The notes under the pieces: generated by a model
What the model was told of the DNA's origin: nothing
Database searches by the model: none
The model's input: the letters and a program-made list of their open reading frames with translations, nothing else
Part shown: positions 1-8,261 of the stretch, piece after piece
Numbering within the stretch: position 1 is the stretch's first letter
Layout of the letters: each line of letters opens with the position of its first letter
Program-made: the position numbers and the translations under genes
Origin: Algibacter sp045066735
Lineage (GTDB): Bacteria > Bacteroidota > Bacteroidia > Flavobacteriales > Flavobacteriaceae
Direction: 5' to 3'
NCBI RefSeq assembly: GCF_045066735.1
Contig: NZ_JBISHH010000022.1
Span: 62,001 to 126,000, forward strand
Length of the DNA stretch: 64,000 nt

Positions 1-38
1 AATACGGATACCATTACTAAGGTTAAAATCTTCTTCAT
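1..38 (-). CDS. 5' end of an exported protein (partial)
   Basis: An ATG on the minus strand at 36-38 opens twelve codons reading MKKILTLVMVSV before the window edge. Lys-Lys followed by a hydrophobic run is the start of a signal peptide or lipoprotein leader. Nothing can be said about the mature protein. It is divergent from dapF, and a -7 element lies upstream at 114-121. Confidence 0.55.
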   Translation of the reverse strand, partial: MKKILTLVMVSV

Positions 39-113
39 ATGATCTATAATTTTTAGTGTTTAAAATTGTGTTCTATTTATTTGAACAGATTAAAATTAAT
101 TATTTACCACACA

Positions 114-121
114 CAAAATTA
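114..121 (-). promoter_or_regulatory. Candidate -7 element for the partial minus-strand gene
   Basis: On the minus strand this reads TAATTTTG, matching the Bacteroidetes TANNTTTG element. It lies about 75 nt upstream of the ATG at 38. No clear -33 TTG is visible at the expected distance, so the call rests on the -7 match and its intergenic position. Confidence 0.35.
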
Positions 122-342
122 ATTTTTAACGATTTTTAACTTGCACTTTAACGCCTATTTAACACAGAAAGAGAATAGCCTTTTTAATTTTTACACCCTA
201 TTAAAGTTGTGATAATTAATGTTTATTGTCTGTGTTTGTGGCTTAAAAAGCTAATAAAACCTAATAGGTTTTATAGTGTTAATTTTATGTTTTTCTGTAT
301 TATTTACCGAATTAGTGGGCAGAAAATTACATTCTTTATTCA

Positions 343-350
343 TATATTTG
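343..350 (+). promoter_or_regulatory. Candidate -7 element of the dapF operon
   Basis: TATATTTG matches TANNTTTG and ends 10 nt before the dapF ATG, which implies a leader of only a few nucleotides. A -33 TTG is not obvious. Confidence 0.45.
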
Positions 351-360
351 TTGACATATT

Positions 361-1134
361 ATGCAACAGACTTTTTATAAATATCAAGGAACAGGTAACG
401 ATTTTGTTATGGTTGATAACCGTGAGCAAGCGTTCAATAAAAGAGACACCAAAAATATTGCTTTTTTATGCGATAGACGTTTTGGAATAGGAGCAGACGG
501 ACTTATTCTTCTGGAAAATCATGATACGCTAGATTTTAAAATGGTGTATTATAATGCCGATGGAAATGAAAGTACCATGTGTGGAAATGGCGGACGCTGT
601 TTGGTTGCTTTTGCGAAACAATTGGGTGTAATTGAAGATAAAGCTGTTTTTGAAGCTATTGATGGTTTGCATCATGCTGAAATTGAAGGTGATATTGTGA
701 AGTTACAAATGTTGGATGTTGATGTTGTAGAAAAGTTTGATAATCATGTGTTTTTAAACACAGGATCACCACACCATGTACAATTTGAGGATGCTATCGA
801 GTATTTTGATATTAAGGAGAAAGGTTCTAAAATTAGAAATGGTGAGCCTTATTTTACTGAAGGTACAAACGTGAATTTTGTAAAAAAGGTAAATGATGAA
901 GTTTTTAGAGTACGTACTTACGAGCGTGGTGTTGAAGATGAAACTTTATCTTGTGGAACAGGTGTAACAGCCGTTGCTATTGCCATGCATGCGATAAAGG
1001 AAACTACGGAAACCTTGATTAAATTAAACGTTCAAGGCGGAAAATTGAAAGTAAGCTTCGATGTTGAGAATGGTGTTTACAAAAATGTTTGGCTTATTGG
1101 TCCTGCAAAATTTGTATTTAAAGGCGAGATATGA
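361..1134 (+). CDS. dapF: Diaminopimelate epimerase
   Basis: Cytoplasmic PLP-independent racemase converting LL- to meso-diaminopimelate for lysine and peptidoglycan synthesis. At 257 aa it has the usual family length. Both catalytic cysteines are in their expected motifs: Cys74 in MCGNGGRC and Cys198 in LSCGTG. The ATG at 361 gives the canonical N-terminus (FYKYQGTGNDF). The stop overlaps the start of the next gene by 4 bp (ATGA), so the two are co-transcribed and probably translationally coupled. dapA is also in this window, at 17.8 kb, but in a separate transcription unit. Confidence 0.97.
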   Translation: MQQTFYKYQGTGNDFVMVDNREQAFNKRDTKNIAFLCDRRFGIGADGLILLENHDTLDFKMVYYNADGNESTMCGNGGRCLVAFAKQLGVIEDKAVFEAIDGLHHAEIEGDIVKLQMLDVDVVEKFDNHVFLNTGSPHHVQFEDAIEYFDIKEKGSKIRNGEPYFTEGTNVNFVKKVNDEVFRVRTYERGVEDETLSCGTGVTAVAIAMHAIKETTETLIKLNVQGGKLKVSFDVENGVYKNVWLIGPAKFVFKGEI

Positions 1135-1655
1135 TAACTCTAAAAGGCGAACATGTTTATTTGCGCGCTTTAGAGCCTGAAGATTTAGAATTTATTCATG
1201 CTGTTGAAAACGATGAGGCTGTTTGGGAAATTAGTAATACGCAAACGCCATATTCTAAATTTTTAATTAAGCAATATTTAGAGGAAGCTCACCGTGATAT
1301 TTATGATGTAAAACAACTTCGTTTAGTGATTTCAACAAATGAAAATAAAGCAATTGGTCTGATCGATTTATTCGATTTCGATTTTAAAAACGGTCGTGCT
1401 GGTATTGGAATTTTAATTAAAGATGAAGTTAATAGGAGTAAAGGTGCTGGTAAGGAAGCTTTGGCTTTGTTAATAAACTATAGTTTCACACATTTAGATC
1501 TTCATCAGTTATATTGTAATATTTCTGAAGAGAACACTACGAGTATCAAATTGTTTACCAATCAGGGGTTTGAACAAATTGGATTAAAAAAAGATTGGAA
1601 CTATGTCAATGGTTCTTATAAAAATGAATATTTATTTCAGCTTATAAAAAATTAA
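1131..1655 (+). CDS. GNAT family N-acetyltransferase (RimJ/RimL-like)
   Basis: A 174-residue protein with the GNAT layout: an N-terminal LKGEHVYLRALEPED segment, an acceptor domain, and an acetyl-CoA loop around KSKGAGKEALALLI (residues ~103-116). The C-terminal NTTSIKLFTNQGFEQIG motif is typical of RimJ/RimL and SpeG-type enzymes. The substrate cannot be told from sequence. It overlaps dapF by 4 bp and its stop directly abuts the mltG ATG, so it sits in the dapF-mltG operon. Confidence 0.88.
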   Translation: MITLKGEHVYLRALEPEDLEFIHAVENDEAVWEISNTQTPYSKFLIKQYLEEAHRDIYDVKQLRLVISTNENKAIGLIDLFDFDFKNGRAGIGILIKDEVNRSKGAGKEALALLINYSFTHLDLHQLYCNISEENTTSIKLFTNQGFEQIGLKKDWNYVNGSYKNEYLFQLIKN

Positions 1656-2699
1656 ATGTATATAAAAAAAATACTTATTGCTCTTGCTATTATTGGACTT
1701 CTCGTGGGTGCATTTTTTGCAAACTTTGTTTACAAGGCAATGCTAAGGCCAAATACAGCTTTTAATAATGAAATGGCTTATGTTTATATATCTAGTAATG
1801 CAAATTATAGCGAGGTTAGAAGTCAATTAGAACCTCTACTTGATGATATTGAGTCGTTTGATGATTTGGCTGAGCAAAAAAAATACACTTCTAATATTAG
1901 GGCAGGGAAGTTTGCTATAAAAAAAGGAATGACAAATAATGATATTATCAATTCTATAAGAAGTGGTAATATAGCTATAAAAGTATCTTTTAATAACCAA
2001 TCTACTTTAGAAAAACTTGCAGGCCGTATTTCTAATGAAATTGAAGCTGATAGTTTGTCTTTGTTGAAAGCCATGAAGGATAAAACGTTTCTGGCTGAAA
2101 ATAAGTTTAATGAGGCAACAGCTCTAGGGATGTACTTGCCTAATAGCTACGAATTTTTCTGGAATACTGATGCAGAAGGTTTTAGAAATAGAATGCTAAA
2201 AGAATATAAGCGTTTTTGGAATGCTACTAGAACAAAAAAAGCTGAAGCTATTGGTTTAGAACCTAATGAAGTAATTGCATTGGCCTCTATTGTTTACGAG
2301 GAATCTAAACAAGCTAGTGAGCAACCAACCATTGCAGGTGTGTACATGAATAGGTTAAGAATTGGCATGCCACTGCAAGCCGATCCTACTTTAAAATTTG
2401 CGGCATATCAACTTCCTAAATACAAAAACACGATAATTAAACGTGTTTTAAATGTGCACAAAGACATTGAATCTCCTTATAATACATACAAAAATCGTGG
2501 ATTACCTCCTGGCTTAATTGCCATGCCTGATATCTCGGCTATAGATGCGGTTTTAAATTTCCAAAAGCATCAATATCTATACTTTGCAGCAAATGCTAAA
2601 AAGTTCGGATTTCATAAATTCGCGAAAACATTATCTCAGCACAATGTAAATGCCAGAGAGTATCAACGTTATTTATCTGCTCAAGGAATTAACAGGTAG
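1656..2699 (+). CDS. mltG: Endolytic murein transglycosylase MltG (YceG-like)
   Basis: Inner-membrane lytic transglycosylase thought to cleave nascent glycan strands and terminate their polymerisation. A single N-terminal transmembrane helix covers residues ~5-25, followed by a LysM-like region and the YceG catalytic domain. The signature ALASIVYEES carries the catalytic Glu (215/216), and MPLQADPTLKFA is the usual substrate-cleft motif. Length 347 aa is normal. It starts immediately after the GNAT stop. The operon groups a cell-wall precursor enzyme (DapF) with a cell-wall hydrolase. Confidence 0.95.
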   Translation: MYIKKILIALAIIGLLVGAFFANFVYKAMLRPNTAFNNEMAYVYISSNANYSEVRSQLEPLLDDIESFDDLAEQKKYTSNIRAGKFAIKKGMTNNDIINSIRSGNIAIKVSFNNQSTLEKLAGRISNEIEADSLSLLKAMKDKTFLAENKFNEATALGMYLPNSYEFFWNTDAEGFRNRMLKEYKRFWNATRTKKAEAIGLEPNEVIALASIVYEESKQASEQPTIAGVYMNRLRIGMPLQADPTLKFAAYQLPKYKNTIIKRVLNVHKDIESPYNTYKNRGLPPGLIAMPDISAIDAVLNFQKHQYLYFAANAKKFGFHKFAKTLSQHNVNAREYQRYLSAQGINR

Positions 2700-3610
2700 T
2701 GGTTGCTTCTAAAGCGAAGTTCTCGCTATTCCTGCTTATAATTTCGGCTTTTGGATTTTCTCAAACAGAGTTTAATTCTTTTTTTATCCCTAGTGATTCT
2801 TTGCATACAGCTCGTAGGAATGTTGTGGTTTACAGTGAAGTTGCGATTAGTAGCATTGCTTTAATTGGTTTAAATCAATTGTGGTATGCAGATTACAAGC
2901 GCTCAAAGTTTCATACTATAAACGATAATGCTGAATGGTTGCAACTAGATAAGTTTGGCCATGCCTTTTCAGCCTATCAAATAGGGAAACATGGTGCTCA
3001 GCTTTTAAACTGGAGTGGCGTAAGTGAAAAAGACCAATCGCTTTATGGAGCTACATTAGGATTTGGATTTCTTTCTGCTGTTGAAATTTTAGATGGATAC
3101 TCTCAAGAATGGGGTTTTTCTTGGGGTGATATATTAGCAAATGCATCGGGAACAAGTTTGTATATTGGGCAACAATTATTGTGGAAAGAACAAAGAATTG
3201 CACTTAAATATAGTTTTCATCAAACAAAATACGCTAAACAAAACCCTGATAAACTCGGAAATGGACTTCTTGAGGAGGTTTTAAAGGACTATAATGGTCA
3301 AACATATTGGTTGAGTGCTAATCTACATGCATTCTTTAAGGAAAGTAAAATACCAAAATGGCTTAATATAGCTGTAGGTTATGGTGGTGAGGCGATGTTA
3401 TCGGGTACAAAACATAGCAGTAACGAATTGTTAATCAGTGATTCACGGTATAGACAAGTCTTCTTAAGTCTAGATGTTGATTTAGAGCATATAAAAACAA
3501 ATTCAGCCTTTCTAAAAACGATTTTTAGTGTTTTTAATATGATAAAAATTCCATTTCCAACGCTCGAATTTGGTAAAAAAGGGTGTGTATTTCATCTATT
3601 ATACATTTGA
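2699..3610 (+). CDS. DUF2279 family exported protein
   Basis: Starts with GTG whose first base is the last base of the mltG stop, so it is tightly coupled to mltG. Residues ~1-22 form a signal peptide (hydrophobic run ending GFSQ). The core contains DKFGHAFSAYQIGK and an EILDGYSQEWGFSWGD segment, the pattern of DUF2279 (YfiM-like predicted periplasmic or membrane proteins). The conserved Asp/His/Glu residues sit in membrane-like helices. Biochemical role unknown; the operon context suggests an envelope function. Confidence 0.8.
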   Translation: MVASKAKFSLFLLIISAFGFSQTEFNSFFIPSDSLHTARRNVVVYSEVAISSIALIGLNQLWYADYKRSKFHTINDNAEWLQLDKFGHAFSAYQIGKHGAQLLNWSGVSEKDQSLYGATLGFGFLSAVEILDGYSQEWGFSWGDILANASGTSLYIGQQLLWKEQRIALKYSFHQTKYAKQNPDKLGNGLLEEVLKDYNGQTYWLSANLHAFFKESKIPKWLNIAVGYGGEAMLSGTKHSSNELLISDSRYRQVFLSLDVDLEHIKTNSAFLKTIFSVFNMIKIPFPTLEFGKKGCVFHLLYI

Positions 3611-3633
3611 ATCGTGTAGTTAAACGATTAATT

Positions 3634-3663
3634 TTGTTAGTTTTATAAAATTGCGTATCTTTG
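3634..3663 (+). promoter_or_regulatory. Promoter, TTG-N19-TATCTTTG
   Basis: TTG at 3634-3636 and TATCTTTG at 3656-3663 are separated by 19 bp, an almost ideal flavobacterial housekeeping promoter. It drives the gene at 3721 with a leader of about 50 nt. Confidence 0.7.
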
Positions 3664-3720
3664 CACGCTCAAAATTTCAGGTGATTTTAAATTGTAATTT
3701 CACTGAAGAATTTAGACATT

Positions 3721-4383
3721 ATGACAAAGAATATTGCAAGTTACTTAGTCTTAGTACTTTTTACAGTAATTGTGTTAAGTGTGTCGTTTTCATCTAATGA
3801 TTCGATTGTAGATTTAAGTAAATATTCAACAGCAGGTTTAGAGTTAGATTATACTGTAAGCCTCGACGAAGACATCAAGAATGATGTTTTACTGTCAAAC
3901 GACGAGGACAATGAGTTTTCTCCATTTTTGGGAAAATCATTTGTAGGATTTAAAGAAGCGATAGGCTTTAAAGAATCTAGAGGTAATTACACAACAGTAA
4001 ATACTTTTGGTTATTTAGGCAAATATCAATTTGGGACTGAAACTTTAAAGATGATTGGGATTAATAACCCAGAGCAATTTTTAAAAAGCCCTAAATTACA
4101 AGAAAAAGCATTTATTGCTAACGCTGCAAGAAACAAATGGATTTTGCGACGTGACATTAAAAACTTTGTAGGACGACGCATTAATGGCGTGTTAGTAACA
4201 GAATCTGGTATTTTGGCAGCTGCACATTTAGCGGGTCCTGGTAGTGTGAAAACGTATTTAAGAAGTTATGGTTTAGATAACTTTGCTGATGGTTTTGGAA
4301 CTACTGTGCAGTATTACATGAAGCGGTTTTCTGGTTACGACACATCGTTTGTTAAACCAGATAGAAGAGCAAAAGCAATCTAA
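3721..4383 (+). CDS. Exported lysozyme-like (transglycosylase-fold) protein
   Basis: A 220-residue protein with an N-terminal hydrophobic export segment (residues ~5-25), an acidic linker, then a domain around residues 75-205. That domain carries KESRGNYTTVNTFGYLGKYQF, the Glu-Ser-x-Gly-Asn-Tyr...Gly-Tyr-x-Gly-x-Tyr-Gln-Phe pattern of lysozyme-like transglycosylases. The Glu of KESRG is the likely general acid. It has its own promoter and an intrinsic terminator just downstream, so it is monocistronic. Peptidoglycan cleavage is inferred from the fold motif and not proven. Confidence 0.75.
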   Translation: MTKNIASYLVLVLFTVIVLSVSFSSNDSIVDLSKYSTAGLELDYTVSLDEDIKNDVLLSNDEDNEFSPFLGKSFVGFKEAIGFKESRGNYTTVNTFGYLGKYQFGTETLKMIGINNPEQFLKSPKLQEKAFIANAARNKWILRRDIKNFVGRRINGVLVTESGILAAAHLAGPGSVKTYLRSYGLDNFADGFGTTVQYYMKRFSGYDTSFVKPDRRAKAI

Positions 4384-4397
4384 AAGGGGTTTTAAAT

Positions 4398-5114
4398 TTA
4401 GCTTTTATGTATAATAAACAGCGTTGGTCTTTTATGAAGATCAACGCTATTTTTTTGCCATGCTATGGCGCTTTTAGTTTTGATAAATTCGGTATCTAAA
4501 GTAATATCACAAGCGACACAGATATCTGTGTTGTTTTCCAAAATACTACTTAAATCTTCTAGCATTTTGTTATTTCTATACGGAGTTTCAATAAATAACT
4601 GAGATTGATTGTGCTCGAAAGATAAGCGCTCAAGGCGCTTAATTTCAGACTTTCGCTCTGCTTTATCGATAGGCAAGTAGCCATTAAAGGCAAAGCTTTG
4701 TCCGTTCATTCCTGAACTCATCATGGCCATTAAAATAGATGATGGACCAACAAGAGGGACCACTTTTATATTTTTTTCGTGTGCTATTTTTACAACATCG
4801 GCTCCTGGGTCTGCAACACCAGGACAACCAGCCTCTGATAAAAGTCCAACATTAATACCTGTTAAACATGGGTTAAGAAATGCGGGTAGCTCGCTAATTT
4901 CAGTACGTTTGTTTAACAGAAACAGTTTTAACGACGGTTGCGATTTTTCTGGACATATTTTTTTTATAAATCGACGTGCTGTTTTTTCATTTTCAACAAT
5001 AAAAACATCAATTTTATCTATAGTGTTTTTTACAGTTATAGGTAAAACATCAAGCGGATTGTTGTCTCCTAAAGTGGTTGGTATTAAAAAAAGTTGTCCA
5101 ATAGCAGATGTCAT
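4398..5114 (-). CDS. SAM-dependent methyltransferase, RsmI/tetrapyrrole methylase family
   Basis: A 238-residue protein of the tetrapyrrole (corrin/porphyrin) methylase superfamily, close to RsmI (16S rRNA C1402 2'-O-methyltransferase). Diagnostic stretches are LFLIPTTLGD near the N-terminus, GLLSEAGCPGVADPGADVV (SAM pocket) and PLVGPSSILMAMMSSGMNG. It is shorter than RsmI of E. coli, and Bacteroidetes commonly carry such a paralogue beside a true RsmI, so no gene symbol is assigned. It lies 1 bp after the phosphatase gene. Its 3' end encodes the terminator of the convergent gene. Confidence 0.85.
   Translation of the reverse strand: MTSAIGQLFLIPTTLGDNNPLDVLPITVKNTIDKIDVFIVENEKTARRFIKKICPEKSQPSLKLFLLNKRTEISELPAFLNPCLTGINVGLLSEAGCPGVADPGADVVKIAHEKNIKVVPLVGPSSILMAMMSSGMNGQSFAFNGYLPIDKAERKSEIKRLERLSFEHNQSQLFIETPYRNNKMLEDLSSILENNTDICVACDITLDTEFIKTKSAIAWQKNSVDLHKRPTLFIIHKS
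4420..4457 (+). terminator. Intrinsic terminator inside the convergent coding sequence
   Basis: A 12-bp stem (4420-4431 with 4437-4448, one G.U pair, loop TTATG) is followed by ATTTTTTT. It is 37 nt beyond the stop of the lysozyme-like gene and lies entirely within the last ~20 codons of the opposite-strand methyltransferase gene. Confidence 0.75.
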
Positions 5115-5115
5115 T

Positions 5116-5571
5116 TTATTCCGAAGTTAAATTATGGGCAATAGTTATACATGCCTCATTTAGCATGTTATAGATGTTTTCAAACCCATTAGGACCTCCG
5201 TAATAAGGATCTGGTACATTAAAATCTTGAGCTGGGTAAATTTCGTTTAAAATAAAGTTTACTTTAGAGATATCTTCATTGTTTCTCGCCAATTTTATAA
5301 CGTTGTTGTAGTTAGAGTCGTCCATAACGAAAATAATATCGAAGCTATCAAAATCAGAAACAGAAAACTGCCTTCCTCTTAAGTTCGAAATATTTATGCC
5401 GTACTTTTTAGCGACAGCAATAGAGCGAGGATCTGGCGCATTACCGGTATGGTAGTTTGCGGTTCCTGCTGAATCAACAATGAAAGTTTTGGGCAATTTT
5501 GACCTTAAAATACCTTCGGCAAGTGGAGAACGACAAATGTTTCCCAAGCATACCATCAGAATTTTATTCAT
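5116..5571 (-). CDS. Low-molecular-weight protein-tyrosine phosphatase
   Basis: The N-terminus MVCLGNICRSPLAEG contains the CX5R phosphatase loop (Cys8, Arg14), and the C-terminal part has the general-acid loop VPDPYYG. At 151 aa it is full length for LMW-PTPs (LMWPc fold; arsenate reductases share it, but the DPYY loop favours a tyrosine phosphatase). In other bacteria such enzymes dephosphorylate tyrosine kinases of polysaccharide export. No partner kinase is in the window. It is downstream of dnaA with a 12-bp gap, probably co-transcribed. Confidence 0.92.
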   Translation of the reverse strand: MNKILMVCLGNICRSPLAEGILRSKLPKTFIVDSAGTANYHTGNAPDPRSIAVAKKYGINISNLRGRQFSVSDFDSFDIIFVMDDSNYNNVIKLARNNEDISKVNFILNEIYPAQDFNVPDPYYGGPNGFENIYNMLNEACITIAHNLTSE

Positions 5572-5583
5572 TTTTAAACAGTT

Positions 5584-7011
5584 TTAAACAGAAAGTTTTT
5601 TAGAAATATCTTCAACGTATTTTTTAAATTGTTTATCTGTTGAAGATAAGTTGTCTACAGTTTTACATGCGTGTAAAACCGTTGCGTGATCGCGTTTGCC
5701 TATTTGAGAACCAATACTTGCTAACGATGCTTTTGTTAATTTCTTAGCAAAGAACATAGCTAATTGTCTGGCTTGTACAATATGACGTTTTCTAGTTTTA
5801 GATTGTAGCGTATCGATATCCATTTGGAAATAATCCGATACTACTTTTTGAATATAATCTATAGAAACTTCGCGTTTTGTGTTTTTTACAAACTTCTCAA
5901 CAATAGTTCTCGCTAAATCAATAGTGATTTCTTTTTTGTTGAAAGATGATTGTGCTATTAAAGAAATTATAGCGCCTTCTAATTCACGAACATTAGTTTT
6001 TATGTTTTTTGCAACATAGTCTATAATGTCATCAGGCATTTCAACACCATCACGATATAGTTTATTCTTTAGGATAGAAACACGTGTTTCAAAATCAGGA
6101 TGTTGTAACTCTGCTGAAAGTCCCCATTTAAAACGAGATAATAAACGTTGTTCAATATCTTGCATATCAACAGGTGCTTTATCACTTGTTAATATCACTT
6201 GTTTTCCATTTTGATGTAAATGATTAAAAATGTGAAAGAAAACATCTTGTGTTCCCGTTTTTCCTGTTAGGAATTGCACATCATCAATAATTAAAACATC
6301 TATAATTTGATAGAAATGAATAAAATCGTTTCTATTATTTTTCTTAACAGAATCGATATATTGTTGCGTGAATTTTTCAGCAGAAATATATAAAACCGTT
6401 TTTTCAGGATATTTATCTTTAATATCAACACCAATAGCGTGCGCTAAATGTGTTTTACCTAAACCAACACCACCAAAAATTAATAATGGATTAAAAGATG
6501 TGCCACCAGGCTTAGCCGCTACAGCTAATCCTGCACTTCTAGCTAAACGGTTAGAATCACCTTCTAAAAAGTTTTCAAAACTGTAATTAGGGTTTAATTG
6601 CGATTCAATTTTTACATTTCTAATACCTGGAATAACAAATGGATTACGTAATTCTGGGTTTTTATTATTTAAAGGGATATCAACATCTTGTGATTTTAAA
6701 CCACTTCTGTTTGAACTCGGAATTCTTTCTGTAAAAGGTTGTTTGTTACCATAAGTGTTTTCCATTTTAATAATGTAAACTAGCTTGGCCTTTTCTCCTA
6801 ATTCTTTTGTTAAGGATACTTTTAAAATCTTAACATAGTGCTCTTCTAGCCATTCATAAAAGAATTTACTAGGTACCTGTATGCTTAAAGCATTATCAGT
6901 TAGTTTAACTGCTATTATTGGTTCAAACCAGGTTTTATAAGCTTGCGGCTGAATATTATCCTTTATGAATTCTAGACAATTATTCCATACCGTTTGCGCA
7001 GTTATACTCAT
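5584..7011 (-). CDS. dnaA: Chromosomal replication initiator protein DnaA
   Basis: A 475-residue initiator ATPase. Domain I is at residues ~1-85, a short linker follows, and the AAA+ domain has Walker A GGVGLGKTH (~180-188), Walker B VLIIDDVQFL and the arginine finger region LLSRFKWG. Domain IV near the C-terminus has the signature GKRDHATVLHACKTV that reads DnaA boxes. The order dnaA, phosphatase, methyltransferase on one strand suggests one transcript. No cluster of consensus DnaA boxes flanks the gene, so an adjacent origin is not supported. Confidence 0.98.
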   Translation of the reverse strand: MSITAQTVWNNCLEFIKDNIQPQAYKTWFEPIIAVKLTDNALSIQVPSKFFYEWLEEHYVKILKVSLTKELGEKAKLVYIIKMENTYGNKQPFTERIPSSNRSGLKSQDVDIPLNNKNPELRNPFVIPGIRNVKIESQLNPNYSFENFLEGDSNRLARSAGLAVAAKPGGTSFNPLLIFGGVGLGKTHLAHAIGVDIKDKYPEKTVLYISAEKFTQQYIDSVKKNNRNDFIHFYQIIDVLIIDDVQFLTGKTGTQDVFFHIFNHLHQNGKQVILTSDKAPVDMQDIEQRLLSRFKWGLSAELQHPDFETRVSILKNKLYRDGVEMPDDIIDYVAKNIKTNVRELEGAIISLIAQSSFNKKEITIDLARTIVEKFVKNTKREVSIDYIQKVVSDYFQMDIDTLQSKTRKRHIVQARQLAMFFAKKLTKASLASIGSQIGKRDHATVLHACKTVDNLSSTDKQFKKYVEDISKKLSV

Positions 7012-7192
7012 TTTTAATACTCTTGTTGTTTGTTAATTTTATGGATGAAAAACGAATTTTCCATATCCCTCCATTTTGTGTTTGGCAAAGATGTGAACAA
7101 AATTCTTAAAAAAAAAATGAAATACTATTGAATAATTGGAATTTTTTCCTCAAGTTTAAGCACATGTCGAAACTACAAAAAAATATTGAAAT

Positions 7193-7597
7193 ATGCTCGT
7201 GAAATCCGATGAAATACAAATAAGAGTGAGATACGGTGAAACCGACCAAATGGGTGTTGTGTATCACGGAAATTATGCATTATATTTAGAGATGGGCCGT
7301 ATTGAGTGGTTGCGAAAATTAGGGATTTCTTATAAAACAATGGAAGAAAATGGAATTATGTTGCCAGTGGTTTCTTTACATGTAAATTATAAAAAACCAG
7401 CAGGTTACGACGACCTAATTAATGTAAAAACACAACTCAAAAAAACACCCACTGCCAAAATAGAATTTGAGTACGAAATTACAAATGAGAAGGGAGAGCT
7501 TTTATCTACAGCAAGTACAATTTTGGTGTTTGTAGACATGAAAACGAAGCGACCAACTAAAGCACCTCAATATATTTTGGATATTCTTGAGAGATAA
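7193..7597 (+). CDS. Acyl-CoA thioesterase, YbgC/4-hydroxybenzoyl-CoA type
   Basis: A 134-residue hotdog-fold protein. The motif RYGETDQMGVVYHGNYALYLEMGR carries the catalytic Asp and the flanking residues of the 4HBT/YbgC family. Length is normal. The natural acyl-CoA is unknown. It stands alone, divergent from dnaA and convergent with yigZ. Confidence 0.9.
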   Translation: MLVKSDEIQIRVRYGETDQMGVVYHGNYALYLEMGRIEWLRKLGISYKTMEENGIMLPVVSLHVNYKKPAGYDDLINVKTQLKKTPTAKIEFEYEITNEKGELLSTASTILVFVDMKTKRPTKAPQYILDILER

Positions 7598-7625
7598 AAT
7601 TTTTTTATTTTTTTTTTGGCTGAAA

Positions 7626-8261
7626 TTAAATTTGCTTGATTTCTATTTCGAAAAGATGATTAAATTTTTCAAAAATGCTGTCAGATTCTTTTTTTCTAAC
7701 GGAAATTGTAATCTGACAGTCTAATTCTAATTTTTGATTCGTGATATTTAAGTTACGCTCTTTAATAACACGCATTACTTTATTCATGTTTTTATAATCG
7801 AAAGTAATGAGGTAATCTATGTTTATAGTTTTTTCTATAATTTTAGATGCTTCTAACGCAAGTTGCGCGGTGGTTTTATATGCATTTATTAAACCACCAA
7901 CGCCTAGTTTAATGCCTCCAAAATAGCGAACAACTACAATTAAGATGTTTGTAACATCAAAAGATTGAATTTGTCCATAAATAGGCATACCAGCACTATT
8001 ATTTGGTTCACCATCATCATTTGCGCGGTAACTTATGGTTTCTGTACCTAGTTGATAGGCGTAACACCAGTGTCTAGCAGAATGATGCTCTTTTTTTAAT
8101 TTTTCTATATGAAGTTTTACATCATCTTCATTTAAAACAGGAAAGGTATAGCCAAAGAATTTGCTGTTTTTATCTTTAAATAAAACAGGTTCTATGGCTT
8201 TGGTAATAGTTTTATAAGTGTCTTTTTCAGTCAAATTAAAATAAGTGGCTTTTGGTTTCAA
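7626..8261 (-). CDS. YigZ/IMPACT family protein
   Basis: A 211-residue protein with the UPF0029/Impact N-terminal domain: KKEHHSARHWCYAYQLG, NDDGEPNNSAGMPIYGQI and VVRYFGGIKLGVGGLINAYK are the hallmark segments. A short ferredoxin-like C-terminal domain follows (~140-211). YigZ-like proteins are linked to translation regulation or nucleic-acid binding, but no specific activity is established. Its start overlaps the upstream HAD gene by 26 bp, so it is the last gene of the lipoprotein-ribD-HAD-yigZ operon. Confidence 0.9.
   Translation of the reverse strand: MKPKATYFNLTEKDTYKTITKAIEPVLFKDKNSKFFGYTFPVLNEDDVKLHIEKLKKEHHSARHWCYAYQLGTETISYRANDDGEPNNSAGMPIYGQIQSFDVTNILIVVVRYFGGIKLGVGGLINAYKTTAQLALEASKIIEKTINIDYLITFDYKNMNKVMRVIKERNLNITNQKLELDCQITISVRKKESDSIFEKFNHLFEIEIKQI

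Noticed and set aside
209..490. 93-codon open frame overlapping dapF start
   Set aside because: Hydrophobic chance frame in an AT-rich intergenic region, running out of frame into dapF, whose own start and motifs are clear.
4723..5130. 135-codon open frame antisense to the RsmI-like gene
   Set aside because: Fully overlaps the well-supported methyltransferase gene; no signal, motif or promoter supports it.
5584..7192. Replication origin next to dnaA
   Set aside because: No cluster of TTATCCACA-like boxes or a clear AT-rich unwinding element on either side of dnaA, and no dnaN or other origin-associated genes. In Bacteroidetes the origin is often not at dnaA.
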